This document shows positions 32,717-40,769 of a stretch of 64,000 nucleotides of DNA, in pieces (the first letter of the stretch is position 1; every line of letters begins with the position of its first letter). Made by a program: the position numbers and the translations under genes. This stretch comes from an uncultured Opitutia bacterium (lineage in GTDB: Bacteria > Verrucomicrobiota > Verrucomicrobiia > Opitutales > Puniceicoccaceae): the NCBI GenBank assembly GCA_913056175.1, contig CAJXLM010000003.1, positions 29,509 to 93,508 on the forward strand, in the 5' to 3' direction. Under the pieces are notes generated by a model. It saw only the letters and a program-made list of their open reading frames with translations. It searched no databases and had not been told where the DNA came from.

Positions 32717-34195
32717 ATGAATTCACCCGATGCGGAAGACCCGGGACCCTCCGGCCCTTTCTTCGAGGAGATGCACGCGTCCGACGGAAGCGTGCGCAAG
32801 CCCTACGACCAGCTCGCCGCCTGGCTGGAGCATACCCCCCTGGAGGAGCTCCGCCGGAAACAGCACGAGGCCGAGGCCCTCTTCCGGCGCATCGGCATCA
32901 CCTTCGCGGTCTACACGGAAGGAGGGGACCCGGAGAAACTGATCCCCTTCGACATCATCCCGCGCCTGCTCTCCGCCTCCGAGTGGTCCTTCCTTGAGCG
33001 GGGCCTCGCCCAGCGCACCCGCGCGCTGAACGCCTTTCTCGCCGATGTCTACCACGGCCAGGAAATCCTCCGGGCCGGCCACCTCCCCGCCGAACTCGTC
33101 CTCGCCAACGATGCCTACCGTCCCGAGATGCAGGGAGTCGACCTGCCGGGAGGGATCTACAGCCACATCTCCGGCCTCGACCTCGTCCGGACCGGCGAGA
33201 GCGATTTCTACGTGCTCGAGGACAATTGCCGGACGCCCTCCGGAGTCTCCTACATGCTCGAGGACCGCGAGGTGTCCATGCGGCTCTTCCCCGACCTGCT
33301 CGCCAATCACCGGGTCCGGCCCGTCGAGTACTACCCGGACGAACTCCTCCGGACCCTCCGGGAAACCGCCCCTCCCGGAGCCTCCGCCGATCCGGTCGTC
33401 GTTGTCCTCACCCCGGGCATTTACAACAGCGCCTACTACGAGCACTCCTTCCTCGCCGACAAGATGGGGGCCGAACTCGTCGAGGGGCAGGACCTCTTCG
33501 TCGAGAACAACCAGGTCTTCATGCGGACGACCACCGGACCGCGAAAGGTGGACGTGATCTACCGGCGGGTCGACGACGACTTCCTCGACCCGCTCGTCTT
33601 CGATCCGGACTCCCTCCTCGGGGTTCCCGGCCTCCTCAACGCCTACCGGGCCGGGCAGGTCAGCCTTGCCAACGCGGTGGGCTCCGGCCTCGCCGACGAC
33701 AAGGCGATCTACTCCTACGTGCCGGACATGATCCGCTTCTACCTCGCCGAGGAGCCCCTCCTCGCCAATGTGCCCACCTGGCGCTGCGGGGAGGCGGACA
33801 ACCTCGCCTACGTGCGCGACCACCTCCACGAGCTGGTCGTCAAGGAAGTCCACGGCTCCGGTGGCTACGGCATGCTCATCGGGCCCCGCTCCACCCGGGC
33901 GGAGCAGGAGGCCTACGCCGCCCGGATCGCCGCCGCCCCCCATCAATTCATCGCCCAGCCCACCCTCGCCCTGAGCGCCTGCCCCACCCTCGTGGAAGAG
34001 GGGATTGCCCCCCGGCACGTCGACTTCCGGCCCTTCGTGCTCTCCTCCGGCAAGGAAACCCGCATCGTGCCGGGCGGCCTCTGCCGGGTGGCCCTCCGCA
34101 AGGGCTCCCTCGTCGTCAACTCCTCCCAGGGAGGGGGCACCAAGGATACCTGGGTCCTCGAACCGCCCGCCCCCCCGCCCCCCGACGATGCTTAG
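32717..34195 (+). CDS. Circularly permuted ATP-grasp protein (Anbu cluster)
   Basis: 492-aa member of the circularly permuted ATP-grasp family (former DUF404/DUF407). Such proteins are predicted to form peptide or amide bonds using ATP. Landmarks are DLPGGIYSHISGLDLVRTG, FYVLEDNCRTPSGVSYM, the family signature VDVIYRRVDDDFLDPLVF and the glycine-rich KEVHGSGGYGMLIGP. It opens a plus-strand set of ATP-grasp, alpha-E, transglutaminase and Anbu. This is the conserved gene neighbourhood of the Anbu peptidase. Its stop overlaps the alpha-E ATG by 8 bp. Confidence 0.92.
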   Translation: MNSPDAEDPGPSGPFFEEMHASDGSVRKPYDQLAAWLEHTPLEELRRKQHEAEALFRRIGITFAVYTEGGDPEKLIPFDIIPRLLSASEWSFLERGLAQRTRALNAFLADVYHGQEILRAGHLPAELVLANDAYRPEMQGVDLPGGIYSHISGLDLVRTGESDFYVLEDNCRTPSGVSYMLEDREVSMRLFPDLLANHRVRPVEYYPDELLRTLRETAPPGASADPVVVVLTPGIYNSAYYEHSFLADKMGAELVEGQDLFVENNQVFMRTTTGPRKVDVIYRRVDDDFLDPLVFDPDSLLGVPGLLNAYRAGQVSLANAVGSGLADDKAIYSYVPDMIRFYLAEEPLLANVPTWRCGEADNLAYVRDHLHELVVKEVHGSGGYGMLIGPRSTRAEQEAYAARIAAAPHQFIAQPTLALSACPTLVEEGIAPRHVDFRPFVLSSGKETRIVPGGLCRVALRKGSLVVNSSQGGGTKDTWVLEPPAPPPPDDA

Positions 34196-35129
34196 CCGCA
34201 CCGCCAACAACCTCTACTGGCTCGCCCGCTACATGGAGCGGCTGGAAAACCTCGCCCGGCTCCTCGAGGTGAGCGAGCGGCTCTCCCTGCTGCCCGACCA
34301 GACCGGGGAGGAAAACGCCAACTGGCAGCTCGCCCTGATCGTCTCGGGCGCGCCCCCGGCACCCATTCCCGCGGACGCTCCCGACCGGCACGCGCAGCTG
34401 CTCCACTACCTGGTGGCCGACCCCGCCAATCCCTCCAGTCTCCTCGCCTCCCTCGACCAGGCCCGCCGGAATGGCCGGGCCGTGCGCATCTCCCTGACCA
34501 CCGAGATGTGGGAGAGCCTCAATACCACCTACCTCGGTTTCGAGTCCCGCTGGAAGGCCTCCCGCCGCGACCACAACCTGCGCCCCTTCCTCGACTGGAT
34601 CCGCGAGCGGAGCGCCCACTTCTACGGTGCCCTCGAGGGCACCATGGTCCGCGACGAGGCCTACTGCTTCGCCCGGATCGGCACCTTTCTCGAGCGGGCC
34701 GACAACACCGCCCGGCTTCTCGACGTGAAGTACCATGTCCTCCTCCCCGGGAAGGAGGGGGTCGGCAGCTGGATCGACTACTTCCAGTGGACCCACGTGC
34801 TCCGGGCCGTCTCCGCCCTCGGCAGCTACCACTACTTCTACCGCGAGAATCCCCGCCCCTGGAAGATCGCCGAGCTGCTCATCCTCCGCGAGGAGATGCC
34901 CCGCTCCCTCCTCTTCTGCGTGCACCAGGTCCAGCTCCTCCTCGACCGGCTCGCCGCCGAGCTGGACGGGGCCCGCGCTTGCCACCGGGCCGCCGGCAAG
35001 CTCTTTTCCCGGCTGCGCTACTCCAGTGCCGGCGAGATCATCCAGGATGGGTTGCACGAGTGGTTGCTCGACTTCCTCGCCGACAACAATGACCTCGCCG
35101 CCCGCATCACCCGGGACTACCTCCTCTGA
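34188..35129 (+). CDS. Alpha-E domain protein (DUF403)
   Basis: 313-aa all-alpha protein of the alpha-E family. It starts MLSRTANNLYWLARYMERLE, the typical N-terminus, and continues with SLNTTYLGFESRW and FLERADNTARLLDVKYH, which hold conserved Glu, Arg and Asp residues. Biochemical role is unknown; it always travels with the circularly permuted ATP-grasp and is thought to assist the same ligation chemistry. ATG at 34188 lies in the 3' end of the ATP-grasp gene. Confidence 0.92.
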   Translation: MLSRTANNLYWLARYMERLENLARLLEVSERLSLLPDQTGEENANWQLALIVSGAPPAPIPADAPDRHAQLLHYLVADPANPSSLLASLDQARRNGRAVRISLTTEMWESLNTTYLGFESRWKASRRDHNLRPFLDWIRERSAHFYGALEGTMVRDEAYCFARIGTFLERADNTARLLDVKYHVLLPGKEGVGSWIDYFQWTHVLRAVSALGSYHYFYRENPRPWKIAELLILREEMPRSLLFCVHQVQLLLDRLAAELDGARACHRAAGKLFSRLRYSSAGEIIQDGLHEWLLDFLADNNDLAARITRDYLL

Positions 35130-35147
35130 GGCCACCCCTTTCCTCCC

Positions 35148-35969
35148 ATGCTTGTCGAGGTCTTCCATCGCACCGAATACCGCTACGCGGAGCCCGCCCA
35201 CTACACGATCCAGAGCCTCCGGCTGACCCCCTCCTCCACGGGCACCCAGCAGATCCGGGACTGGTTCGTCGACACCGGGCACCCCGGCCCCCTCCCCGCC
35301 TTCGTCGACAGCTTTGGCAACCTTACCCACACCTTTACCCAGCGGGGTCCGCACGACTCCGTGCGCATCGTCGCCCGCGGCCGGGTCTGGACCGAGGACA
35401 ACGGGGGCGTCCTCCGCAACACCCCGGAGCCCTTCCCCCTCCCCGGCTACCTCCGGCCCACCGCGCTGACCACCCCGACACCCGCCCTGCAGGAGCTGGC
35501 CCGCGCCCACGACAAGGGCCCCGGCAAGGAAGTCGAGACCCTTCACGGGCTTATGAACGCGATCCGGGCGGCCATCGCCTACCGGACGGGGGAGACGGAC
35601 GCCCGCACCACCGCCGCGGATGCCCTCGCCCGCGGGAGCGGGGTCTGCCAGGACCACGCCCACGTCTTCGCCACCGCCTGCCGCCTCCTCGGCCTGCCCG
35701 CCCGCTACGTCTCCGGCTACCTCATCGCCAGCGACGATCCGCACGCCACCCACACCGCCGCCCACGCCTGGGCGGAGGCCCACGTCCCGGAAATCGGCTG
35801 GATCGGTTTCGACGTCTCCAACGGCGTCTGCCCGGGCGAGGGCTACGTGCGCCTCGCCGTCGGGCTCGACTACCGGGAGGCCGCCCCCATCCGCGGCATC
35901 CAGCGGGGCGGGACCGGCGAGGACCTCACCGTGGAGGTCCGGGTCGCCGCCGCCGCCAGCCAGCAGTGA
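35148..35969 (+). CDS. Transglutaminase-like cysteine peptidase (Anbu cluster)
   Basis: 273-aa transglutaminase-fold protein. An N-terminal beta region (VEVFHRTEYRYAEPAHYTIQ, LRLTPSS) precedes the catalytic triad: Cys in GSGVCQDHAHVFATACRLLG, His in TAAHAWAEAHVP and Asp in GWIGFDVSNG. No signal peptide, so it is cytoplasmic. In this cluster it may cleave or form isopeptide-type bonds made by the ATP-grasp partner; that is inference from context. It lies 18 bp after the alpha-E gene. Confidence 0.92.
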   Translation: MLVEVFHRTEYRYAEPAHYTIQSLRLTPSSTGTQQIRDWFVDTGHPGPLPAFVDSFGNLTHTFTQRGPHDSVRIVARGRVWTEDNGGVLRNTPEPFPLPGYLRPTALTTPTPALQELARAHDKGPGKEVETLHGLMNAIRAAIAYRTGETDARTTAADALARGSGVCQDHAHVFATACRLLGLPARYVSGYLIASDDPHATHTAAHAWAEAHVPEIGWIGFDVSNGVCPGEGYVRLAVGLDYREAAPIRGIQRGGTGEDLTVEVRVAAAASQQ

Positions 35970-36051
35970 AACGACGAAGCGGTTTGCCCTCCGGGCCCGG
36001 GATCGGTGTGCTCGCGGGTCCCACCCGTTTCACCTCCTTCCTTCGGCACCC

Positions 36052-36858
36052 ATGACCTACTGCATCGGCATGCTCTCCGAGCCCGGGCTCGTCATGCTCG
36101 CGGACACCCGGACCCACGCCGGGGTGGACAACATCTCCACCTTCCGGAAACTGCACGTCTGGGAAACGCCCGGCGAGCGCGTCCTCGGGCTGACGACCGC
36201 CGGGAACCTCGCCATCAGCCAGTCGGTGCGCGGCCTGCTCCGCGAGGGCCTGCGCTTCGCCCCCGAGGACCTCGCCGTGATGGGGCCGGACGCGCCGACC
36301 GAACCGGACACGGCCTTCACCCTCGAGACCGTGCCCACCGTCTTTCAGGCCGCCCTCCTCGTCGGCCGGGCCATCCGCAACGTCTACCACACCGACGGGC
36401 CCTCCCTCGGGGCCCAGGACGGCTTCCAGGTCTCCATGATCCTCGGCGGCCAGATCCGCGGGCGGCCCCTCCGCCTCTTTCAGCTCTACGCCGCCGGTAA
36501 CTTCGTGGAGGCCACCCGGGACACGCCCTACTTCCAGATCGGCGAGCTCAAGTACGGCAAGCCCATCCTCGACCGGCTCATGCACCCGGGCATCCGCCTG
36601 GAGGAAGCCGTCAAACTGGGCCTGCTCTCGGTGGATTCCACCCTCAAGTCCAATCTCTCCGTGGGGATGCCCCTGGACCTGCTCGTCTACCGCCGGGACG
36701 ACTTCCGGGTCACCCTGCGGCGGCGGATCCACGAGGACGACGCCTACTACCACCGGATGCACGACGCCTGGTCACGCCACCTCGCCGAGGCCTACGCCGG
36801 GCTTCCCGACCCCGACTGGTGGGACGCGCCCCCCGGCCCGGGCGACCGGCCGGCCTGA
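36052..36858 (+). CDS. Anbu proteasome-like peptidase
   Basis: 268-aa Ntn-hydrolase of the Anbu (ancestral beta subunit) group, related to HslV and the proteasome beta subunit. It begins MTYCIGMLSEPGLVMLADTR. Removal of Met1 would expose Thr2 as the nucleophile. The conserved ADTRTHAGVDNISTFRKLHV, LGLTTAGNLAISQSVRG and FQIGELKYGKPILDRL follow. Characterised Anbu proteins assemble as open helical or ring forms without a known ATPase partner. It is the last gene of the cluster, 82 bp after the transglutaminase. The C-terminal tail is Trp/Pro-rich (DPDWWDAPPGPG). Confidence 0.93.
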   Translation: MTYCIGMLSEPGLVMLADTRTHAGVDNISTFRKLHVWETPGERVLGLTTAGNLAISQSVRGLLREGLRFAPEDLAVMGPDAPTEPDTAFTLETVPTVFQAALLVGRAIRNVYHTDGPSLGAQDGFQVSMILGGQIRGRPLRLFQLYAAGNFVEATRDTPYFQIGELKYGKPILDRLMHPGIRLEEAVKLGLLSVDSTLKSNLSVGMPLDLLVYRRDDFRVTLRRRIHEDDAYYHRMHDAWSRHLAEAYAGLPDPDWWDAPPGPGDRPA

Positions 36859-36940
36859 CCCGGTCCGGCATTGAGTCGGAAGCCGCTCCCGGCGAGACTG
36901 TCCTCCCAGGCGCGTTCCCCGCACCCGTCCCCGCACCGCC

Positions 36941-39019
36941 ATGATCCGACCCATTGAGCCCACCGAGGATCCCGCGCCCCGCTCCTCGGAGGTGCTCGCC
37001 CGCACGCGGGAAATCTTCGCGGCCGGGGGAAGCCTCGAGAAAGCCCTCGGGCTGGAGCACCGCCCCGAGCAACAGGTGATGGCCGAGCGCTTCGCCACGG
37101 CCCTCGAGCGGGAACGGCCCCTGCTCTTCGAGGCGGGCACCGGGGTCGGCAAGAGCCTCGCCTACCTCCTGCCCGGCCTCCTCCACGCCGTCGCCACCGG
37201 CCGCCCCTTCCTCGTCTCGACCCACACGATCTCCCTGCAGGAACAGATCCGCGAAAAGGACCTCGCCCAGTGCCGGGCCCTCTTCCAGGCCGTGCCGGCC
37301 CTGCGGCCCTACGCCGACTTCCGGGCCGCCTTCCTCGTCGGCCGGGGCAACTACGTCTGCGCGAAGCGGCTCGCCCGCGTTCGCGAGGAACAGGGCGAAC
37401 TCTTCCCCTCCTCCACCGAGGAAACCATCCGCCAACTGCTCGCCTGGGTCGTGGAGACCCCCACCGGTCTCCGCCAGGAACTCGATTTCCCGGTGCCTCC
37501 CGAGCTCTGGGACGCCGTCAACGCGGATGCCTCCAGCTGCAACCGGAAGGAGTGCCCGGCCGAGAGCTGCTTCTTCCACGCCGCCCGCGACCGGGTTCGC
37601 AAGGCCCATCTCATCATCCTCAACCACAGCCTGCTCTTCTCGCTGGTCGCCGCCGGAATGACCCCGGGCAAGGACGAGACGGGGGTGCTCTTCGCCGGGG
37701 ATTTCCTCATGCTCGATGAGGCCCACACGCTCCCGGCCATCGCCACCGACCACCTCGGCAGCTCCCTCTCCAGCTACGGGGTGGAGCGCGGCCTGCGCAT
37801 CCTCTACAACCCGAAGACGCGCAAGGGGATCCTCCGCAAACGGGGGCGGCCCGCCGACCTCCGGCTGGTGGAAGAGGCCCTCGCCGCCTGCGACGAGTTC
37901 TTCGAGGCCACCGCCGCCCTCTTCCTCCGCGAGCGCGACCAGGTCCGCCTGCTCGAGCCGGACTGGGCCGAGCCGGTCTTCCGGGAGCCCCTCCGCGAAC
38001 TCTCCCGCCGGCTGAAGGCCCTCGCCGAGGAGGCCACCGACGAGACCCGCCACGCGGAAATGCGCGACCAGCAGGCCCGGATCGACCACTACCGCGGCCT
38101 CTTCGACCGCTTCCTCGCCCTCGATTTCGAGGGACACGTCATCTGGGTGGAGCAGGGCGGCCGGAAACGGCCGATCACCACCCTCCGCTCCGCTCCCATC
38201 GACCTCGCCCCGGAACTGCGCGCCATCCTCTTCGCCGCTGAGACCACCGTCGGGCTGACCAGCGCCACCCTCGCCCCGGGAGAGGACATGGACCCCTTCC
38301 TCCGCCGCATCGGCGCGGAGGGCCAGGAGCACGGCCGGGTCGACTCTCCCTTTCCCTACGAGGAACGCACCCGCGTCCTCGTCAGTGAGGACTGCCCCGC
38401 CGCCACCGGCCGCACCCCGGCCGCCACCCTCGACTACTGGGCGGAGGCCATCCTCGCCGCGGCGGGGGCGGTGACCGGGGGGACCCTCGTCCTCTTCACC
38501 AGCCACCAGGATCTCGCCACCACCGCCCGCCGCGTCCAGCCGGACTGGGAGGCCGCCGGCCATCTCTTCCTCCGGCAGGGCGGCGACCTCAACCGCTCCA
38601 CCCTCCTCGAGCGCTTCCGGGAGGACGGGAACGCCCTCCTCTTCGGCACGGACAGCTTCTGGACGGGAATCGACGTGCCCGGACCGGCCCTCTCCCAGGT
38701 CATCCTCACCAAGCTCCCCTTCGACAACCCCTCCCACCCGGTCCGCCAGGCCCGGGAGGAGGCCGTTCGGGAACGGGGCGGCTCCCCCTTCACCGAGATT
38801 TCCCTGCCGGACGCCCTCCTCAAGTTCCGGCAGGGGCTCGGACGACTCGTCCGCCGGGTCGATGACCGCGGCCAATTCGTCCTCCTCGACGCGCGCCTCC
38901 TCCGCAAGCCCTACGGCCGCGCCTTCGTCGCCGCCCTCCCGGTCTCCCTGTTCACCCGCTTCCGGAGGGGGGACTGGCCAGCCTGCTTCGCCCCGGGCTA
39001 TCCGCCGGAGGCCCGATGA
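36941..39019 (+). CDS. dinG: DinG/XPD-type ATP-dependent helicase
   Basis: Superfamily 2 helicase with a likely 4Fe-4S cluster (692 aa). Walker A is FEAGTGVGKSLAYLLPG and the DEAH box LMLDEAHTLPAI. Four cysteines fit the Fe-S domain: GRGNYVCAKRL, then SSCNRKECPAESCFF. The C-terminal motor has LLFGTDSFWTGIDVPG and FRQGLGRLVRRVDDRG. Such enzymes unwind DNA or R-loops during repair. The ATG at 36941 is 82 bp after Anbu, and the 3' end overlaps the pseudouridine synthase by 4 bp. Confidence 0.92.
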   Translation: MIRPIEPTEDPAPRSSEVLARTREIFAAGGSLEKALGLEHRPEQQVMAERFATALERERPLLFEAGTGVGKSLAYLLPGLLHAVATGRPFLVSTHTISLQEQIREKDLAQCRALFQAVPALRPYADFRAAFLVGRGNYVCAKRLARVREEQGELFPSSTEETIRQLLAWVVETPTGLRQELDFPVPPELWDAVNADASSCNRKECPAESCFFHAARDRVRKAHLIILNHSLLFSLVAAGMTPGKDETGVLFAGDFLMLDEAHTLPAIATDHLGSSLSSYGVERGLRILYNPKTRKGILRKRGRPADLRLVEEALAACDEFFEATAALFLRERDQVRLLEPDWAEPVFREPLRELSRRLKALAEEATDETRHAEMRDQQARIDHYRGLFDRFLALDFEGHVIWVEQGGRKRPITTLRSAPIDLAPELRAILFAAETTVGLTSATLAPGEDMDPFLRRIGAEGQEHGRVDSPFPYEERTRVLVSEDCPAATGRTPAATLDYWAEAILAAAGAVTGGTLVLFTSHQDLATTARRVQPDWEAAGHLFLRQGGDLNRSTLLERFREDGNALLFGTDSFWTGIDVPGPALSQVILTKLPFDNPSHPVRQAREEAVRERGGSPFTEISLPDALLKFRQGLGRLVRRVDDRGQFVLLDARLLRKPYGRAFVAALPVSLFTRFRRGDWPACFAPGYPPEAR

Positions 39020-39900
39020 AGGCCGCAGACTCCGCCGGCGGCCCTCCCTCCGGACCCGACCCCGTCCCCGCCGGTCTCGTGGCCCCGCCTCCCTCCGAAC
39101 GCGCCCGCTCCCGCGCCGACGAGGCCCGCGCCAGCTCCGCGGAAGCTCCGCGACTCGACCCCGGGGAGTTCCGCGCCCGTATCCTCTTCCGGAACGAACG
39201 GGTCCTCGCCGTGGACAAGCCCCCCTGGCTGCCCGTGCACCCCGCCAAGGCCGGCCCGGGATCCAGCCTCGCCTCCGCTGCCTGCCGCCACCTCGGCACG
39301 GAGCGCATCCACCCGGTGAGCCGGCTCGACCGGGAAACGAGCGGGATCGTCGTCTTCGCCCTCGACCGCGGCGCCGCCCGCCTCCTCCAGGGGGCCGTGG
39401 AGCGCCGCGAGGTCTCCAAGAGCTACCTCGCGGTTCTTCACGGCACCCTCGGCGAAACCCTCGAACGACACGATCGCATCGTCCCCGACCGGCCCTCGGC
39501 GGTGCGGGTGAAAATGCGGGCGAGCTCCGAGAGGGATCCCGCTGGGGGCTTTACCCGCTTCCAACCCCTTCTCACCGCCCACGGGAAAACCCTCTGCCGG
39601 GTGCATACGGCGGGCGGCCGCAAGCACCAGATCCGGGTGCACGCCGCCGCCGCCGGCCTCCCCCTGGTCGGCGACAAGCTCTACGGGCCCGATGAAACCC
39701 TCTACCTGGAATTCTGCCGGGAGGGCTGGACCCCGCGGCTCCGCGAGGCGCTCGGTTGGCCCCGGCAGATGCTGCACGCCGGGGAGTGGTCCGTGGAGAA
39801 CACCCTCGGCCTGCCCGCGCTCCACCAGCCGCCCCCGCCGGCCTGGGCCGATTGCCTCGGCGAAGCCCACTTCCGGCTCGACGCCGATCGGCCGGATTGA
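39016..39900 (+). CDS. RluA family RNA pseudouridine synthase
   Basis: Converts specific uridines of rRNA or tRNA to pseudouridine (294 aa). The catalytic Asp is in IHPVSRLDRETSGIVVFA. Other landmarks are RVLAVDKPPWLPVHP, GGRKHQIRVHAAAAGLPLVGDKLYG and QMLHAGEWS. The first 50 residues are Pro/Ala-rich and lack the S4 domain of some relatives. ATG at 39016 overlaps the helicase stop. Which uridine is modified cannot be told. Confidence 0.92.
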   Translation: MKAADSAGGPPSGPDPVPAGLVAPPPSERARSRADEARASSAEAPRLDPGEFRARILFRNERVLAVDKPPWLPVHPAKAGPGSSLASAACRHLGTERIHPVSRLDRETSGIVVFALDRGAARLLQGAVERREVSKSYLAVLHGTLGETLERHDRIVPDRPSAVRVKMRASSERDPAGGFTRFQPLLTAHGKTLCRVHTAGGRKHQIRVHAAAAGLPLVGDKLYGPDETLYLEFCREGWTPRLREALGWPRQMLHAGEWSVENTLGLPALHQPPPPAWADCLGEAHFRLDADRPD

Positions 39901-39912
39901 AAGGTTCTTCGC

Positions 39913-39956
39913 AGGGCCCGGGCAAGGCCCGGCCCTCCGGAAGATTCCCGGTTTTT
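39913..39956 (+). terminator. Candidate intrinsic terminator after the pseudouridine synthase
   Basis: A GC-rich stem, AGGGCCCGGGC (39913-39923) with GCCCGGCCCT (39927-39936) and one bulged C, is followed after 15 bases by TTTTT (39952-39956). A second short CCGG/CCGG stem abuts the T-run. It lies between two same-strand genes, so it may end the helicase transcript or attenuate. Confidence 0.45.
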
Positions 39957-39971
39957 CAATCCCGATTCCCG

Positions 39972-40655
39972 ATGCGCACACCTCTCCTTGGCTTCCTCAC
40001 CCTCCTCCTCCCCCTTGCCGGTTCCCTCTCCGCCGGCACGGCCTCCATCGAGGCCGGGCAAACCGAGCGCCTGACCCTCGAACTCGCCTGGAACGACCGC
40101 GGGGAGGTGCGGATCCTCCCCGGGGCGAAGGAGGGGATCGGCGAGATCCTCCTCCGCGAGGGCGAGGTCTTCATCGTCACCCATCAAGCAGGCGGGCCCC
40201 TCGTCATGAACTTTTCCGAAATGGCCCGGATGGGGGGCTCCCTCCGCCTGAACATCGACGGGGATGTTCCCCTCAACGCGGAGCGGCTGGTCGACTGGGT
40301 CCCCACGGGTGTCCGCGAGTCCGTCGCCGGTGTCCCGGGAGAGATCTACCGCCTGGTGTGGATCGATGACCAGGGCCGCGAACGGGAGGCGGAAGCGATC
40401 CTCAGCGACGCACCCCTCGCCGTCGGCATGCAGGAAGCCTTCGACCGCTACGCCGTCGCCATGGCGGCCGCCGCCGGTCGCGAGGGTCCCGGGGCCATCA
40501 CGGAGCGGGTTGCCGCCGAGGGTCTCGGGGTGCTCCGTTTCGGCAACGACTACGAGGTCACCGCGCTCTCCGCAGAGACCCCGCCGGCCGGGGCCTTCGC
40601 CCTGCCCGCCCCCCCCACGCCGCTCTCCGAGATCATGGGCCCCCGGCAGGACTGA
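39972..40655 (+). CDS. Hypothetical secreted protein
   Basis: 227-aa protein of unknown function. ATG at 39972 begins a signal peptide (MRTPLLGFLTLLLPLAGSLSAGTA, cleavage near SAG or AGT). The mature protein is mixed alpha/beta with a repeated short hydrophobic pattern (RLTLELAWNDRGEVRILPG, REGEVFIVTHQAGGPLVM, MGGSLRLNIDGDVPLNAERL). No cysteines, lipobox or motif that I recognise. It lies alone between the pseudouridine synthase and glycogen phosphorylase, behind a candidate terminator. Confidence 0.6.
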   Translation: MRTPLLGFLTLLLPLAGSLSAGTASIEAGQTERLTLELAWNDRGEVRILPGAKEGIGEILLREGEVFIVTHQAGGPLVMNFSEMARMGGSLRLNIDGDVPLNAERLVDWVPTGVRESVAGVPGEIYRLVWIDDQGREREAEAILSDAPLAVGMQEAFDRYAVAMAAAAGREGPGAITERVAAEGLGVLRFGNDYEVTALSAETPPAGAFALPAPPTPLSEIMGPRQD

Positions 40656-40769
40656 CCGGCCCGGTCGACGGCCCGGGTCGCCCCCGGTCGGCCCGCCCGC
40701 TGGCACGGTTCCTGTTTCCGGATACGCCACCCACCCTTCTTCCCCCACTCGCCTCCGCCTCCCACCACC

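Noticed and set aside
36844..36865. GACCGG/CCGGTC hairpin at the end of the Anbu gene
   Set aside because: Only 6 bp with a GC-rich surround and no T-run; expected by chance in this base composition.
40701..40722. Sigma-54-like TGGCACG upstream of glgP
   Set aside because: The -24 half matches but the required GC at -12 is missing.
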